NCBI GenBank assembly: GCA_963755825.1
Contig: CAVWLA010000001.1
Location: 1,984,001 to 2,048,000 of the forward strand
Source of the DNA: DATBQN01 sp963755825
GTDB taxonomy: Bacteria; Acidobacteriota; Thermoanaerobaculia; Multivoradales; UBA5704
Reading direction: 5' to 3'
Length of the DNA: 64,000 bases
Shown here: positions 1-7,577 of the stretch, piece by piece
Layout: the number at the start of each line of letters is the position of its first letter
Position numbering within the stretch: position 1 is the stretch's first letter
Position numbers and translations under genes: made by a program
Notes under the pieces: generated by a model
What the model saw: only the letters and a program-made list of their open reading frames with translations
The model's database searches: none
What the model was told of the DNA's origin: nothing

Positions 1-1
1 T

Positions 2-787
2 CTCCATTGGATGAGTGGCGGCCGTACGGTGCAGGGCTGGCTGCTGCCCCCGGCCGGGGTCGACCTCGCGGCGGCTGGCTCATCGGCTGCCGCGGCGGCC
101 GCCGGCGGGCGCCGTTACCCGCTGGTCGTCGTCGTCCACGGCGGCCCGGCGCTCTCCCATCGCCCCTCGTGGCCGACGATCGGCGGCCTCCTCGCCAGCC
201 AGGGCTATCTGGTGCTCCTCCCCAACCCGCGCGGCAGCTACGGCGCCGGCGAGGAGTTCACCCGCGGCAACGTCAAGGACTTCGGCTACGGCGACTTCGA
301 CGACATCCTCGCCGGGCTCGACGCGGTCGGCGCGGCGGCGCCGTGGAACGGCAAGGCGGGGATCTTCGGTTGGAGCTACGGCGGCTACATGGCGATGTGG
401 GCGGTCACCCGCACCGGCCGCTTCCAGGCGGCGGTCGCCGGCGCCGGCGTCGCCAACTGGCAGAGCTACTACGGCGAGAACGGCATCGACCAGTGGATGA
501 TCCCGTACTTCGGCGCCTCGGTCTACGACGATCCGTGGATGTACGCCCGCAGCTCGCCGATCACCTTCATCAAGCAGGTGAGGACGCCCACCCTGGTGCT
601 GCAGGGGGAGCGCGACGCCGAGGTGCCCGCTCCGCAGGCGTATGAGTTCTGGCACGCCCTGAAGACCCTCGGCGTCGAGACGCAGCTGGTGATCTATCCC
701 GGCGAGGGGCACCATTTCGCCGACCCGGCCAACGAGCGCGACCGCCTGCGCCGGATGGTCGGCTGGCTCGATCGCTTTCTCAAGTGA
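2..787 (+). CDS. S9 family peptidase (prolyl oligopeptidase-type), 3' part only
   Basis: The gene is cut by the left edge of the window; the reading frame is open from base 2 and only the C-terminal alpha/beta-hydrolase domain is present. The nucleophile elbow GWSYGGYM lies near base 370, the catalytic Asp is in LQGERDAEVP and the catalytic His in GEGHHF, in the Ser-Asp-His order of S9 peptidases. The segment GGPALSH is the HGGP oxyanion loop typical of S9C acylaminoacyl/dipeptidyl peptidases. The lost N-terminal part should be a beta-propeller. Substrates are probably short peptides; localisation cannot be judged without the N-terminus. About 75 nt separate the stop from the next gene. Confidence 0.9.
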   Translation, partial: LHWMSGGRTVQGWLLPPAGVDLAAAGSSAAAAAAGGRRYPLVVVVHGGPALSHRPSWPTIGGLLASQGYLVLLPNPRGSYGAGEEFTRGNVKDFGYGDFDDILAGLDAVGAAAPWNGKAGIFGWSYGGYMAMWAVTRTGRFQAAVAGAGVANWQSYYGENGIDQWMIPYFGASVYDDPWMYARSSPITFIKQVRTPTLVLQGERDAEVPAPQAYEFWHALKTLGVETQLVIYPGEGHHFADPANERDRLRRMVGWLDRFLK

Positions 788-823
788 GGCGGCGGGGCCT
801 GTAACCGGAACCCCTCCGAACGC

Positions 824-829
824 TACTAT
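824..829 (+). promoter_or_regulatory. candidate -10 box (TACTAT)
   Basis: The hexamer TACTAT lies 33 nt before the ATG at 863 in the short gap after the peptidase gene. No convincing -35 is visible at the expected distance. It is supported mainly by the similar placement of TA-rich hexamers before the other genes of the array. Confidence 0.35.
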
Positions 830-862
830 CACTTGCGGTGGCGGTTGAAAGGAGTGGTTCCG

Positions 863-1666
863 ATGCGTTCCCAGAAGCTGGCCGTCGCACTCGTCCTCAC
901 CGTCCTCGGCAGCCTCGTGCCGTTGCATCAAGCCCACGCGGCGCCGCCGATGCACATCGAGTCGCCGTCGTCGGCTCCCGACAACAGCCCGCCTCCTGCC
1001 CCGCCGCCGCCCCAGGCTGCGCCGGCGCCCGAGCCGCCGTCGCCGCCGCCTTCGGCCCCCAGCGAGCCGGCCCCCTCGCCGGCCCCTGAGCCCTCGCCGG
1101 CGCCCGCTCCTTCGCCATCTCCAGAGCCCTCGGCGCCGGCGCCGGAGCGGCCGAGCCGCAACGAGAGCCCGCAGCCGACCGATCCCGGCACCGTCGGACG
1201 GCGCATCGTCGAGTCCGCGCCGCCGCCCACCGATCCGGGCCCCGTCGGACGGCGGATCCCCACCGGCGGCGGCACCGTCGACGACAGCGGCGATCTGCCC
1301 TTCGACGACTCGATCGACACCACCGGCAACCTCGCCCTCGACGAGGCCTCGATGTCCGCTGGCGGCCAGTCCGCCAAGCCGCCGGCCGCCGAGCCGCTCG
1401 ACGTCCGCGTCGTCAGCGTCGAGGTCGCCGTCACCGACCGCTCCGGCCGGCCGGTGCCCGGTCTCGCCAAGGGCGACTTCGAGGTGCTGGAGGACGGCCG
1501 GCCGGTCTCGATCGCCGACTTCCACGCCCCCGCCGCGGTGCAGGGCATCGCCACCTTCTACTCGCTGGGATTCGTCGCGCCGCACGAGGGCGCCGGCGAC
1601 CATCCGATCACCATCCGGGTGAAAGACCGGGCCGCCCCGGCCCCGGCTCCGGCCAGCGGGCACTAG
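863..1666 (+). CDS. secreted VWFA-related protein lacking the central VWA domain
   Basis: A 267-aa exported protein. The start at 863 follows a GAAAGGAG ribosome site and gives a signal peptide ending near QAHA-A. Residues about 30-110 are Pro/Ala/Ser-rich; a TDPGxVGRRI motif appears twice. Residues about 180-225 match the N-terminal module of the paralogues downstream (DVRVVSVEV...DFEVLEDGRPVSI). Then, where they carry about 300 residues of VWA fold, only about eight residues follow before FYSLGF, the block just after the VWA domain, and the protein ends soon after. The central VWA fold and C-terminal beta domain are therefore missing, with the frame kept. It may be a relic or a decoy/adaptor version. 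Function unknown. Confidence 0.8.
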   Translation: MRSQKLAVALVLTVLGSLVPLHQAHAAPPMHIESPSSAPDNSPPPAPPPPQAAPAPEPPSPPPSAPSEPAPSPAPEPSPAPAPSPSPEPSAPAPERPSRNESPQPTDPGTVGRRIVESAPPPTDPGPVGRRIPTGGGTVDDSGDLPFDDSIDTTGNLALDEASMSAGGQSAKPPAAEPLDVRVVSVEVAVTDRSGRPVPGLAKGDFEVLEDGRPVSIADFHAPAAVQGIATFYSLGFVAPHEGAGDHPITIRVKDRAAPAPAPASGH

Positions 1667-1713
1667 TGGTCCGGCAGCGGCTACCGGCCGCCGGTCGCCG
1701 CGTTCACGCGTGT

Positions 1714-1719
1714 TAAGCT
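1714..1719 (+). promoter_or_regulatory. candidate -10 box (TAAGCT) of the array
   Basis: TAAGCT follows GCGTGT and lies 36 nt before the ATG at 1755. The same TA-N-N-C-T form recurs before the paralogues at 3599, 7578, 9547 and 12516. No clear -35. Confidence 0.45.
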
Positions 1720-1754
1720 GTTGCAATATGACAACTTTGGGAGACTGTTCGACC

Positions 1755-3521
1755 ATGCGCATTCTGAAGCTGGCGGGATCGACCGCGCTCGCGCTCCTCG
1801 GTTCCCTCGCGATCCTCCAGCCGGCGTCCGGCGCGCCTCCGGCGGCGCCGGCGCCCGCGCCGGCCGAGCAGCCGTTCACCGAGTCGATCGACGTGCGGGT
1901 CGTCAACCTCGAGGTCTTCGTCGCCGACCGCTCCGGCCATCCGGTCACCGGCCTCGACAAGAACGACTTCGAGCTCAGCGAGGATGGCCGGCCGGTCGCC
2001 ATCACCAACTTCTACGCCCAGGCAGGGCCCGCCGGCGTCTCGGGTCCGGCGGCGGCGGTCCCCGCCGCCGGCGCGGCGCCGGCCGGGGCCGCGTCCGCCG
2101 CGGCGCCGACAACCGTGCTGCACATGGGCGAGGCGGTGCCCGAGTCGCAGCGCCTCGACCTCGGCATCTTCATCGACAACCTGGAGCTGACGCCGGTGGC
2201 GCGCAACCGGGTGCTCGTCGCCATCAAGGATTTCGTCGCCAAGCACGTCGTCGCCGGCGACCGCGTGCTGCTGGCGACCTTCGACGGCTCCGTGCGCATC
2301 CGCCAGGCGCCCACCCGCGACCCCAAGGCGCTCGTCGCGGCGGTCGACGAGATCGCGCGGAGCACGCCGCGCGGCGCCCATGCCAGCCAGGAGCTGCGCA
2401 ACCTGCTGCAGAGCCTCGACCGCGGCGCCACCTTCAACGACGACGTCGAGATGTTCGTCAAGGAGCGCTACCAGGAGGACCGCGCCAGCATCGAGGCGCT
2501 CGACAACTTCGTCACCTCGCTCGCCGGCCTGCCGGGCAGGAAAGCGGTGCTCTACGTCTCCGGCGGCCTGTCGACACGGCCGGGCGGCGTCGCTCTCCAG
2601 GCCGCGGCCGACCTGCAGGGCCAGAGCACGGTGAGAGACATCGCACTCCCCGGCGAGCTCGAGATCCAGCCGCTCATCGATCACCTGGTCGCCCACGCCA
2701 ACGCCAACCGGGTGACGCTCTACGGCATCGGCGCGCCGGAGAGCTTCGACAGCCTGGCGTTGCAGGTGGGGAGCAGCAACGCGCTCGGCAACCTGCAGTT
2801 CGTGGCGCGCGATGACCTGAACACCGTGATGGGGCCGGTCTCCGAGTTCACCGGCGGCTTCTCCGCCATCGACTTGAACGACCCCAAGGCGATCCTCGAT
2901 CGCCTGCGCGCCGACCTCGAGACCTTCTACTCGCTGGGCTTCAGCCCGACGCACGCCGCCGACGGCAAGGTCCACACCCTCACCGTCCGCCTCAAGGGGC
3001 ACGCCGGCTTGACCGTGCGGACGCGGCAGCGCTACACCGACCGCGACGACGCCGAGCGCCTCACCGACCGCACCCTCGCCGCCCTCTACCTGGGCGTCGA
3101 GGACAACCCGCTCGGCGTCAAGCTCGTCCTCGAGCGCGACGAGCCGGGCGAGAAGGGTCAGCGCATCGTCTCGCTCCTCGTCGCCGTCCCCGCCGACAAG
3201 CTCGTCCTGGTGCCGAACGCGAAGTCGCGCGACGGCAAGTTCACCGTCTTCTTCGGCACCGAGGACGGCCAGGGGCGCATCTCGGAGATCAGCCACAAGG
3301 AGGTGCCGCTCCACATTCCCGAGGAGCGCTACAAGGCGAACCCCGGCCAGCTCGCCATCTACCGCATCCGCCTCGCCGTCCGCGCCGAGGCGCAGACCGT
3401 GGCGGTCTCCCTCCACGACGACGTCGGCAAGACGGAAGCCGTCGTCGCCGCCCTCTATCATCCGCAGACCGCGGCCGCGGCAACCGGCAAGGCGGCCGCG
3501 CCGGCTCCGACTCCGCACTGA
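1755..3521 (+). CDS. secreted VWFA-related (acidobacterial-type) protein, paralogue B
   Basis: 588 aa. ATG 1755 is preferred over GTG 1710 and ATG 1728 because it gives a compact signal peptide (cleavage near ASG-A) and has GGGAG upstream. Order of parts: N-terminal beta module (ESIDVRVVNLEV...DFELSEDGRPVAITNF), an Ala/Pro linker, a VWA-like fold beginning LDLGIFIDNLELTP, the block FYSLGFSP, and a C-terminal beta domain beginning near DNPLGV. The MIDAS DxSxS is replaced by D-N-L-x-L-T and the late SDG by SGG, so classical metal-dependent ligand binding is doubtful. The family is known as the VWFA-related Acidobacterial domain; its role is unknown, probably extracytoplasmic protein binding. 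Closest to paralogue C. Confidence 0.88.
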   Translation: MRILKLAGSTALALLGSLAILQPASGAPPAAPAPAPAEQPFTESIDVRVVNLEVFVADRSGHPVTGLDKNDFELSEDGRPVAITNFYAQAGPAGVSGPAAAVPAAGAAPAGAASAAAPTTVLHMGEAVPESQRLDLGIFIDNLELTPVARNRVLVAIKDFVAKHVVAGDRVLLATFDGSVRIRQAPTRDPKALVAAVDEIARSTPRGAHASQELRNLLQSLDRGATFNDDVEMFVKERYQEDRASIEALDNFVTSLAGLPGRKAVLYVSGGLSTRPGGVALQAAADLQGQSTVRDIALPGELEIQPLIDHLVAHANANRVTLYGIGAPESFDSLALQVGSSNALGNLQFVARDDLNTVMGPVSEFTGGFSAIDLNDPKAILDRLRADLETFYSLGFSPTHAADGKVHTLTVRLKGHAGLTVRTRQRYTDRDDAERLTDRTLAALYLGVEDNPLGVKLVLERDEPGEKGQRIVSLLVAVPADKLVLVPNAKSRDGKFTVFFGTEDGQGRISEISHKEVPLHIPEERYKANPGQLAIYRIRLAVRAEAQTVAVSLHDDVGKTEAVVAALYHPQTAAAATGKAAAPAPTPH

Positions 3522-3556
3522 CGCCACAGGCCACTCTCTTCCCTCCCCGCGCGTGC

Positions 3557-3562
3557 TAACCT
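3557..3562 (+). promoter_or_regulatory. candidate -10 box (TAACCT) of the array
   Basis: TAACCT preceded by GCGTGC, 37 nt before the ATG at 3599, almost the same spacing as at 1714. A strong GAGGAGG ribosome site follows at about 3583. Confidence 0.45.
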
Positions 3563-3598
3563 CAGGGGCGAGGCTGGCGGAGCGAGGAGGCTTTACCC

Positions 3599-5395
3599 AT
3601 GAGGTTCGTTGACCTTGCGGCTCCATCCGCCCTGGCGCTCTGCGCTCTGTTGACCGCCCTGGAGCCCGTGGCCGCGGCGCCCCCGGCGGCCGTCCCAGCC
3701 GCCGCCCCCGCCGCCGGCGAGACCTTCGCCGAGTCGATCGACGTCCGCGTCGTCAACCTCGAGGTCTTCGTCACCGACCGCTCGAGCCACCCGGTCGCCG
3801 GCCTCACCCGCGACGACTTCGAGCTGCTCGAGGACGGCAAGCCCGTCCCCATCACCAACTTCTACGCCCAGGCGGACGCCAGGCCGGCGCCGGCGGCGCC
3901 CCTCGCGGCAGCCGCGGCGGCCGATCCGGCGAAGCCGGCGGCGACCGCCGCGAGCACCCCGGCGGAGATCCCCGAGGCCCAGCGGCTCGACCTCGGCATC
4001 TTCATCGACAACCTGCAGATCACCCCGGCCGCCCGCAACCGCGTCCTGCGCTCGATCAAGGACTTCGTCGCCTCGCACGTCACCGCCGGCGACCGCGTGC
4101 TCCTCGCCAGCTTCGACGGCTCGGTGCGCATCCGCCAGGCGCCGACGCGCGACCCCGCCGCCCTCGTCGCCGCCGTCGATCAGATCTCGCGCAGCGCGCC
4201 GCGCGGCGTCCACGCCAGCCAGGAGCTGCGCGACCTGCTGGAGGTGATCGCGCGCGCGCCGGGCAGCCCCAGCAGCCCGACGAACGCCTTCCCCAGCAAC
4301 AGCCCCGGCCAGAGCAACGACCTCGCCGAGGCGAGCGCGCTGCCGGGCAGCATCCAGCTCTACGTGCAGGAGCGCTACGAGGAGACGCGCGCCAGCCTCG
4401 CCGCGCTGGAGAGCTTCGTCGGCTCGCTCGCCGGCCTCCCCGGCCGCAAGGCGGTGCTCTTCGTCTCCGGCGATCTCGCGGTGCGGCCCGGCGACGTGGT
4501 GATTCGCGCCTACGCCGAGAAGTTCGGCGAGGAGCAGGCGCGGAGCATCCCGCGCGCCGGCGAGGCCGAGATCCAGCCGCTCCTCACCCACATCGTCGAG
4601 CACGCCAACGCCGACCGCGTCACCCTCTACGGCATCGGCGCGCCGGAGAGCTTCAACGCGCTCGCCCTGCAGCTCGGCGGCGGCGCCGCGGTCGGCAACC
4701 TGCAGTTCGTCCAGCGCGACAACCTCGCCGCCGTGATGAGCACCGTCGCCGACTTCACCGGCGGCTTCGCCGGCATCGACCTCAACGATCCAGGCATCAT
4801 CCTCGACCGCCTGCGCGGCGACCTCGAGACCTTCTACTCCCTGGGCTTCTCGCCGAGCCATGCCGCCGACGGCAAGGAGCACAAGATCGCCGTGAAGCTG
4901 AAGCGCCGCGGCTTGACCGTGCGCGTCCGCGACCGCTACCAGGACGCCACCGACGAGCAGCGGCTGACCACCGCGGCGCAGTCGGCGCTGCTCTTGGGCG
5001 TCGCCGACAACCCGCTCGGCGTCCAGCTCCGCGTGCAGAAGGAAGAGCCCGCCAAGGGCGGCGACCGCGTCGTCTCGATCCTCGTCGCCCTGCCGATCAA
5101 GAAGCTCGTCCTGGTGCCCCGCGACACCTTCGACGAAGGCCAGGTCACCCTCTACGTCGGCGCCCACGACAGCGAGGGCCGCCTCTCCGCCATCCACCGC
5201 GTGCCGGTGCCGCTCCACATCCCCCACGCCCGGCTCGCCGCCGGCGCCACCGCCACCGGCTACGTCGTCAAGCTGACTCTCCGCAACGAGGAGCAGACCG
5301 TCGCGGTCACCCTGCGCGACGAGATCGGCCACGCCGAGTCGACCGCCACGACGACCTACAAGCCCAACGTCGTCGCGGCCGCCGCCAAGCAGTAG
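3599..5395 (+). CDS. secreted VWFA-related protein, paralogue C
   Basis: 598 aa, starting behind GCGAGGAGG. The N-terminus carries a signal peptide (cleavage near AAA-P). It has the same architecture as the gene at 1755: N-terminal beta module (DDFELLEDGKPVPI), VWA-like fold beginning LDLGIFIDNLQITP, LAGLPGRKAVLFVSG, FYSLGFSPSHAADGK, and a C-terminal beta domain. The MIDAS is degenerate (D-N-L-x-I-T). A Ser/Asn/Pro-rich insertion (about residues 220-245, PGSPSSP...NSPGQSND) in the VWA-like fold is absent from paralogue B. Likely periplasmic or surface-exposed; function unknown. Confidence 0.88.
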   Translation: MRFVDLAAPSALALCALLTALEPVAAAPPAAVPAAAPAAGETFAESIDVRVVNLEVFVTDRSSHPVAGLTRDDFELLEDGKPVPITNFYAQADARPAPAAPLAAAAAADPAKPAATAASTPAEIPEAQRLDLGIFIDNLQITPAARNRVLRSIKDFVASHVTAGDRVLLASFDGSVRIRQAPTRDPAALVAAVDQISRSAPRGVHASQELRDLLEVIARAPGSPSSPTNAFPSNSPGQSNDLAEASALPGSIQLYVQERYEETRASLAALESFVGSLAGLPGRKAVLFVSGDLAVRPGDVVIRAYAEKFGEEQARSIPRAGEAEIQPLLTHIVEHANADRVTLYGIGAPESFNALALQLGGGAAVGNLQFVQRDNLAAVMSTVADFTGGFAGIDLNDPGIILDRLRGDLETFYSLGFSPSHAADGKEHKIAVKLKRRGLTVRVRDRYQDATDEQRLTTAAQSALLLGVADNPLGVQLRVQKEEPAKGGDRVVSILVALPIKKLVLVPRDTFDEGQVTLYVGAHDSEGRLSAIHRVPVPLHIPHARLAAGATATGYVVKLTLRNEEQTVAVTLRDEIGHAESTATTTYKPNVVAAAAKQ

Positions 5396-5455
5396 GCGGC
5401 GCCGGCCGGCCGCGGCTGGATCGAGGGCGGAGCTCGCGAAGTCGAGGAGGCGGCG

Positions 5456-6144
5456 ATGGCAAGAAAAAGGCTGTTTGTGGCGATGTTCGCCGCCCTTCTG
5501 GCCTTCGCTCGCGCTTCCGCCCAGGGCGGCGTGCTCATGGCGCCGCGAGTCCTCAACCTTCCGACGGCGCCCTTTCAGCTCTCGGCCCTGCCGAGCGATC
5601 TTCCACTCCTCCGGGCATGGACAGTCTCACCGGCGTCGAATTCATCGTGAAGAACACCGGCGGCTCCGCGCTCACCCGGATCGCGATCCAGGCCACGGTC
5701 TTCACGGCGGCGGGAAACCCGCGGGGTTATTTCTCCTTCGAGGTACCCATCGCCCTCAAGCCCGGCAGATCGACGTACGCGGTTCATGCGACGGACCGCT
5801 TCAAGCTCGACGCGACGGACCATGTCGTTCTCCTGCCGCTCGCCGCGGACGGCCTCGTCCGCTGGACCTTCCCCGAGGAGCAGCTGCGGGCGCTCGGGCG
5901 CGAGCTCGTCGCGGCCCACGGTGACGTCACGGCGATCTCGCTCGCCGATGCGATCCAGAGCATGGCGGGGCCCACCCTGCCGCAGCAGCAGAACCCGGAT
6001 CCCGGGGACGTCGATGGCTGCACCGCCTGCAACAACGCTCCGGCCATCTGCAAGAGCTTCTGCGCCCCCTGTTTTCCGGGTGGGTACACCTGCGCCTGCC
6101 AGCCATTCAATCTCAGCTGCACCTGCGGCAAGTGCCCGGGCTAG
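5456..6144 (+). CDS. secreted Cys-rich protein with an apparent single-base frameshift
   Basis: The first reading frame starts at ATG 5456 behind GAGGAGG, encodes a clear signal peptide (MARKRLFVAMFAALL...ASA) and stops at 5650. The second frame, open to 6144, carries the mature domain but has no ribosome site at its first ATG (5617). Adding one C in the run near 5611 (CTCC-GGGC) joins them as ...PSDLPLLPGMDSLTGVEF..., giving a continuous 229-aa protein. The mature part resembles an FxLYD/BsuPI-like beta domain (VKNTGGSALTRIAIQ) and ends in a region with ten cysteines (CTAC...ICKSFC...CACQ...CTCGKC). It is either a recent pseudogene, a sequencing error or a programmed shift. Base composition is less GC-rich than its neighbours. 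Confidence 0.7.
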
Positions 6145-6342
6145 CCGGTCGACAGTCCCCTCAGCTCGCCTCGCCCCGATCCTTTGGACGGAAGCGGACG
6201 GCGGCGCGCTCGCCGCCGGCGCTGGCGCCCGCGCTGTCACGGACCTTGCAGTGAACTCCGCCGTGCATCGGGCGACAATTTCTGAGCATTCCTTTCCGGC
6301 CGCTCTCGCCGCGGCGCTTCCTGGAGCTCGAAGGAGAGAGAG

Positions 6343-6522
6343 ATGAGCTGGCTCGCCATCCTCGGCATCGTCGTCGTCGGCATCACCCTGGTGGCGCTGA
6401 GCGGCATTCGCCCGAAGGGGACCCGCCCGGCGGGCCGCACCCACCTGATGACCGCTGCCCGCATCTGCCTCGGCATCGTCGTGGCGATCCTGGTGATCGC
6501 CGCCCTCGCCAGGTTCAGGTAG
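6343..6522 (+). CDS. small two-helix membrane protein (59 aa)
   Basis: ATG 6343 sits behind a good ribosome site (AAGGAGAGAGAG). The peptide has two hydrophobic segments (WLAILGIVVVGITLVAL and ICLGIVVAILVIAALA) separated by a basic loop (RPKGTRPAGR), as expected for a double-pass inner-membrane hairpin. No family recognised. It is isolated between the frameshifted Cys-rich gene and the convergent gene at 6550. Start signal, helix layout and stop support a real gene despite its size. Confidence 0.6.
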   Translation: MSWLAILGIVVVGITLVALSGIRPKGTRPAGRTHLMTAARICLGIVVAILVIAALARFR

Positions 6523-6549
6523 AGCGCCGAGCGGTCGGCGACCCCGCCC

Positions 6550-7332
6550 TCACCGAACGCTCTTGCCGCGCGCCGCCGCGCGCTCCTCGTCGCCGAGCTG
6601 CAGCACGGCGTGGAGGAAGAGGAGCTGGGTCTCCCGCGCCAGCGAGCTGGTGCCACAGGAGAGCATCTGAGTGGCGACGCGGTCGGCGATGGCGCGCAGC
6701 CACTTGCCGCCGGGCAGCGCCTCGTCGAGCGACTTGCCGAGCGCGATCTCCTGATCGATCGAGAAGTCGTCGCCGACGAGCTCGGCCACGTCGCGCGGCT
6801 CGGGGCGCATGAGCTGATGCGTCACGTCCGCGGTGCCGGTGGCGCCGGCGAGCAGCGCCCTGAAGGTCGGGATCTGCTCGCCGCGGAGCGCCGGACCGGG
6901 AGGTGAGCCGCGCTCCGCGGCCCGCGTGCGGAGGGAGCATTCGAGGTCGACGGGGATGTCCATCGCCAGCCGCGCCGCGGCGAGCGCGCGGCGGACCTCG
7001 AGGCGCAGCGGCACCACCCGCGGCCCACCGAAGACGATCGCCGAGATCACCTCGGAGGGCGGGTGCGCCACCTCGGGCGGCCGCCCCGCCGCCTGCCCGG
7101 CGGCCGCTGCGAAGGTCCGCGCCAACGCCTCGGCGGCCAGGAGCGAGCCGCGGGTGGTGCCGCCCGATCCTGCGAGCCAGGTGTCGAGCACCTCGCTCGC
7201 CGCGGCCGCCGGCGGCGCGAGCGCCGCAGGCCGGACGATGGAGATCGAGGTGCGCTCCGCCCGCGCCGACCGGGCGGCGAGGGCCAGCAGGAGAACGGCA
7301 GCCGCGGCTCGCCAGGGCTTGGCGTCATGCAT
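6550..7332 (-). CDS. secreted protein of unknown function
   Basis: 260 aa. The start at ATG 7332 (CGGAGCTCTC upstream) gives a signal peptide MHDAKPWRAAAAVLLLALAARSARA, while the upstream extension of the frame is Arg-rich and unlike protein. The mature part is mainly helical (Ala/Leu-rich) with EVLDTWLAGSGG and a Cys pair (C-S-L-R and C-G-T-S). No catalytic motif or known domain recognised. It is transcribed against the array, divergently from the VWA gene at 7578. Confidence 0.65.
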   Translation of the reverse strand: MHDAKPWRAAAAVLLLALAARSARAERTSISIVRPAALAPPAAAASEVLDTWLAGSGGTTRGSLLAAEALARTFAAAAGQAAGRPPEVAHPPSEVISAIVFGGPRVVPLRLEVRRALAAARLAMDIPVDLECSLRTRAAERGSPPGPALRGEQIPTFRALLAGATGTADVTHQLMRPEPRDVAELVGDDFSIDQEIALGKSLDEALPGGKWLRAIADRVATQMLSCGTSSLARETQLLFLHAVLQLGDEERAAARGKSVR

Positions 7333-7577
7333 GAGAGAGCTCCGTCGACGGTGATGCCTCGGTGGCGATCGCGATGCCGCGAGTCTATCCGCAGTCGCGG
7401 CCGCGGCTCGGCCGCGAGCGTGGTGAGCACAGCCACCGGCCCGAGAGGGCAATAAACCTTGCTGAAATCTTAAAGTCTGTTGCGAGGGAGACCGTGGCAG
7501 GCGCCGAGGCGTACACTCCAGCGAGACGTTCCCAGCTCGGCGACCGGCACCGCTCGCGGGTGCCCTGGAGATGCGCG
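7333..7577. other. divergent intergenic region with an AT-rich patch
   Basis: The 245-nt gap between the minus gene and VWA paralogue D. Bases about 7450-7485 form the most AT-rich patch in the first 20 kb (GCAATAAACCTTGCTG followed by AAATCTTAAAG), suiting promoter melting on either strand. The box at 7512 lies on its right side. Confidence 0.4.
7512..7517 (+). promoter_or_regulatory. candidate -10 box (TACACT) of the array
   Basis: TACACT within GGCGTACACT, 61 nt before the chosen ATG 7578. It has the same GCG-TA-N-A-C-T form as the boxes at 9484 and 12481. Confidence 0.4.

Noticed and set aside
80..2008. Long minus-strand open frame of 642 codons opposite the S9 and VWA genes
   Set aside because: Typical GC-rich shadow: Arg/Gly/Asp-rich low-complexity text with no domain, opposite well-supported genes. 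The same holds for the long frames 1713-3626, 3593-5332, 7875-9389, 9394-11268 (except its last codons), 12288-14375, 16123-18393 and 57381-60158.
5617..6144. Separate cytoplasmic gene starting at ATG 5617
   Set aside because: There is no ribosome site, and the signal-peptide frame just upstream joins it after a one-base change; a single frameshifted secreted gene explains both.
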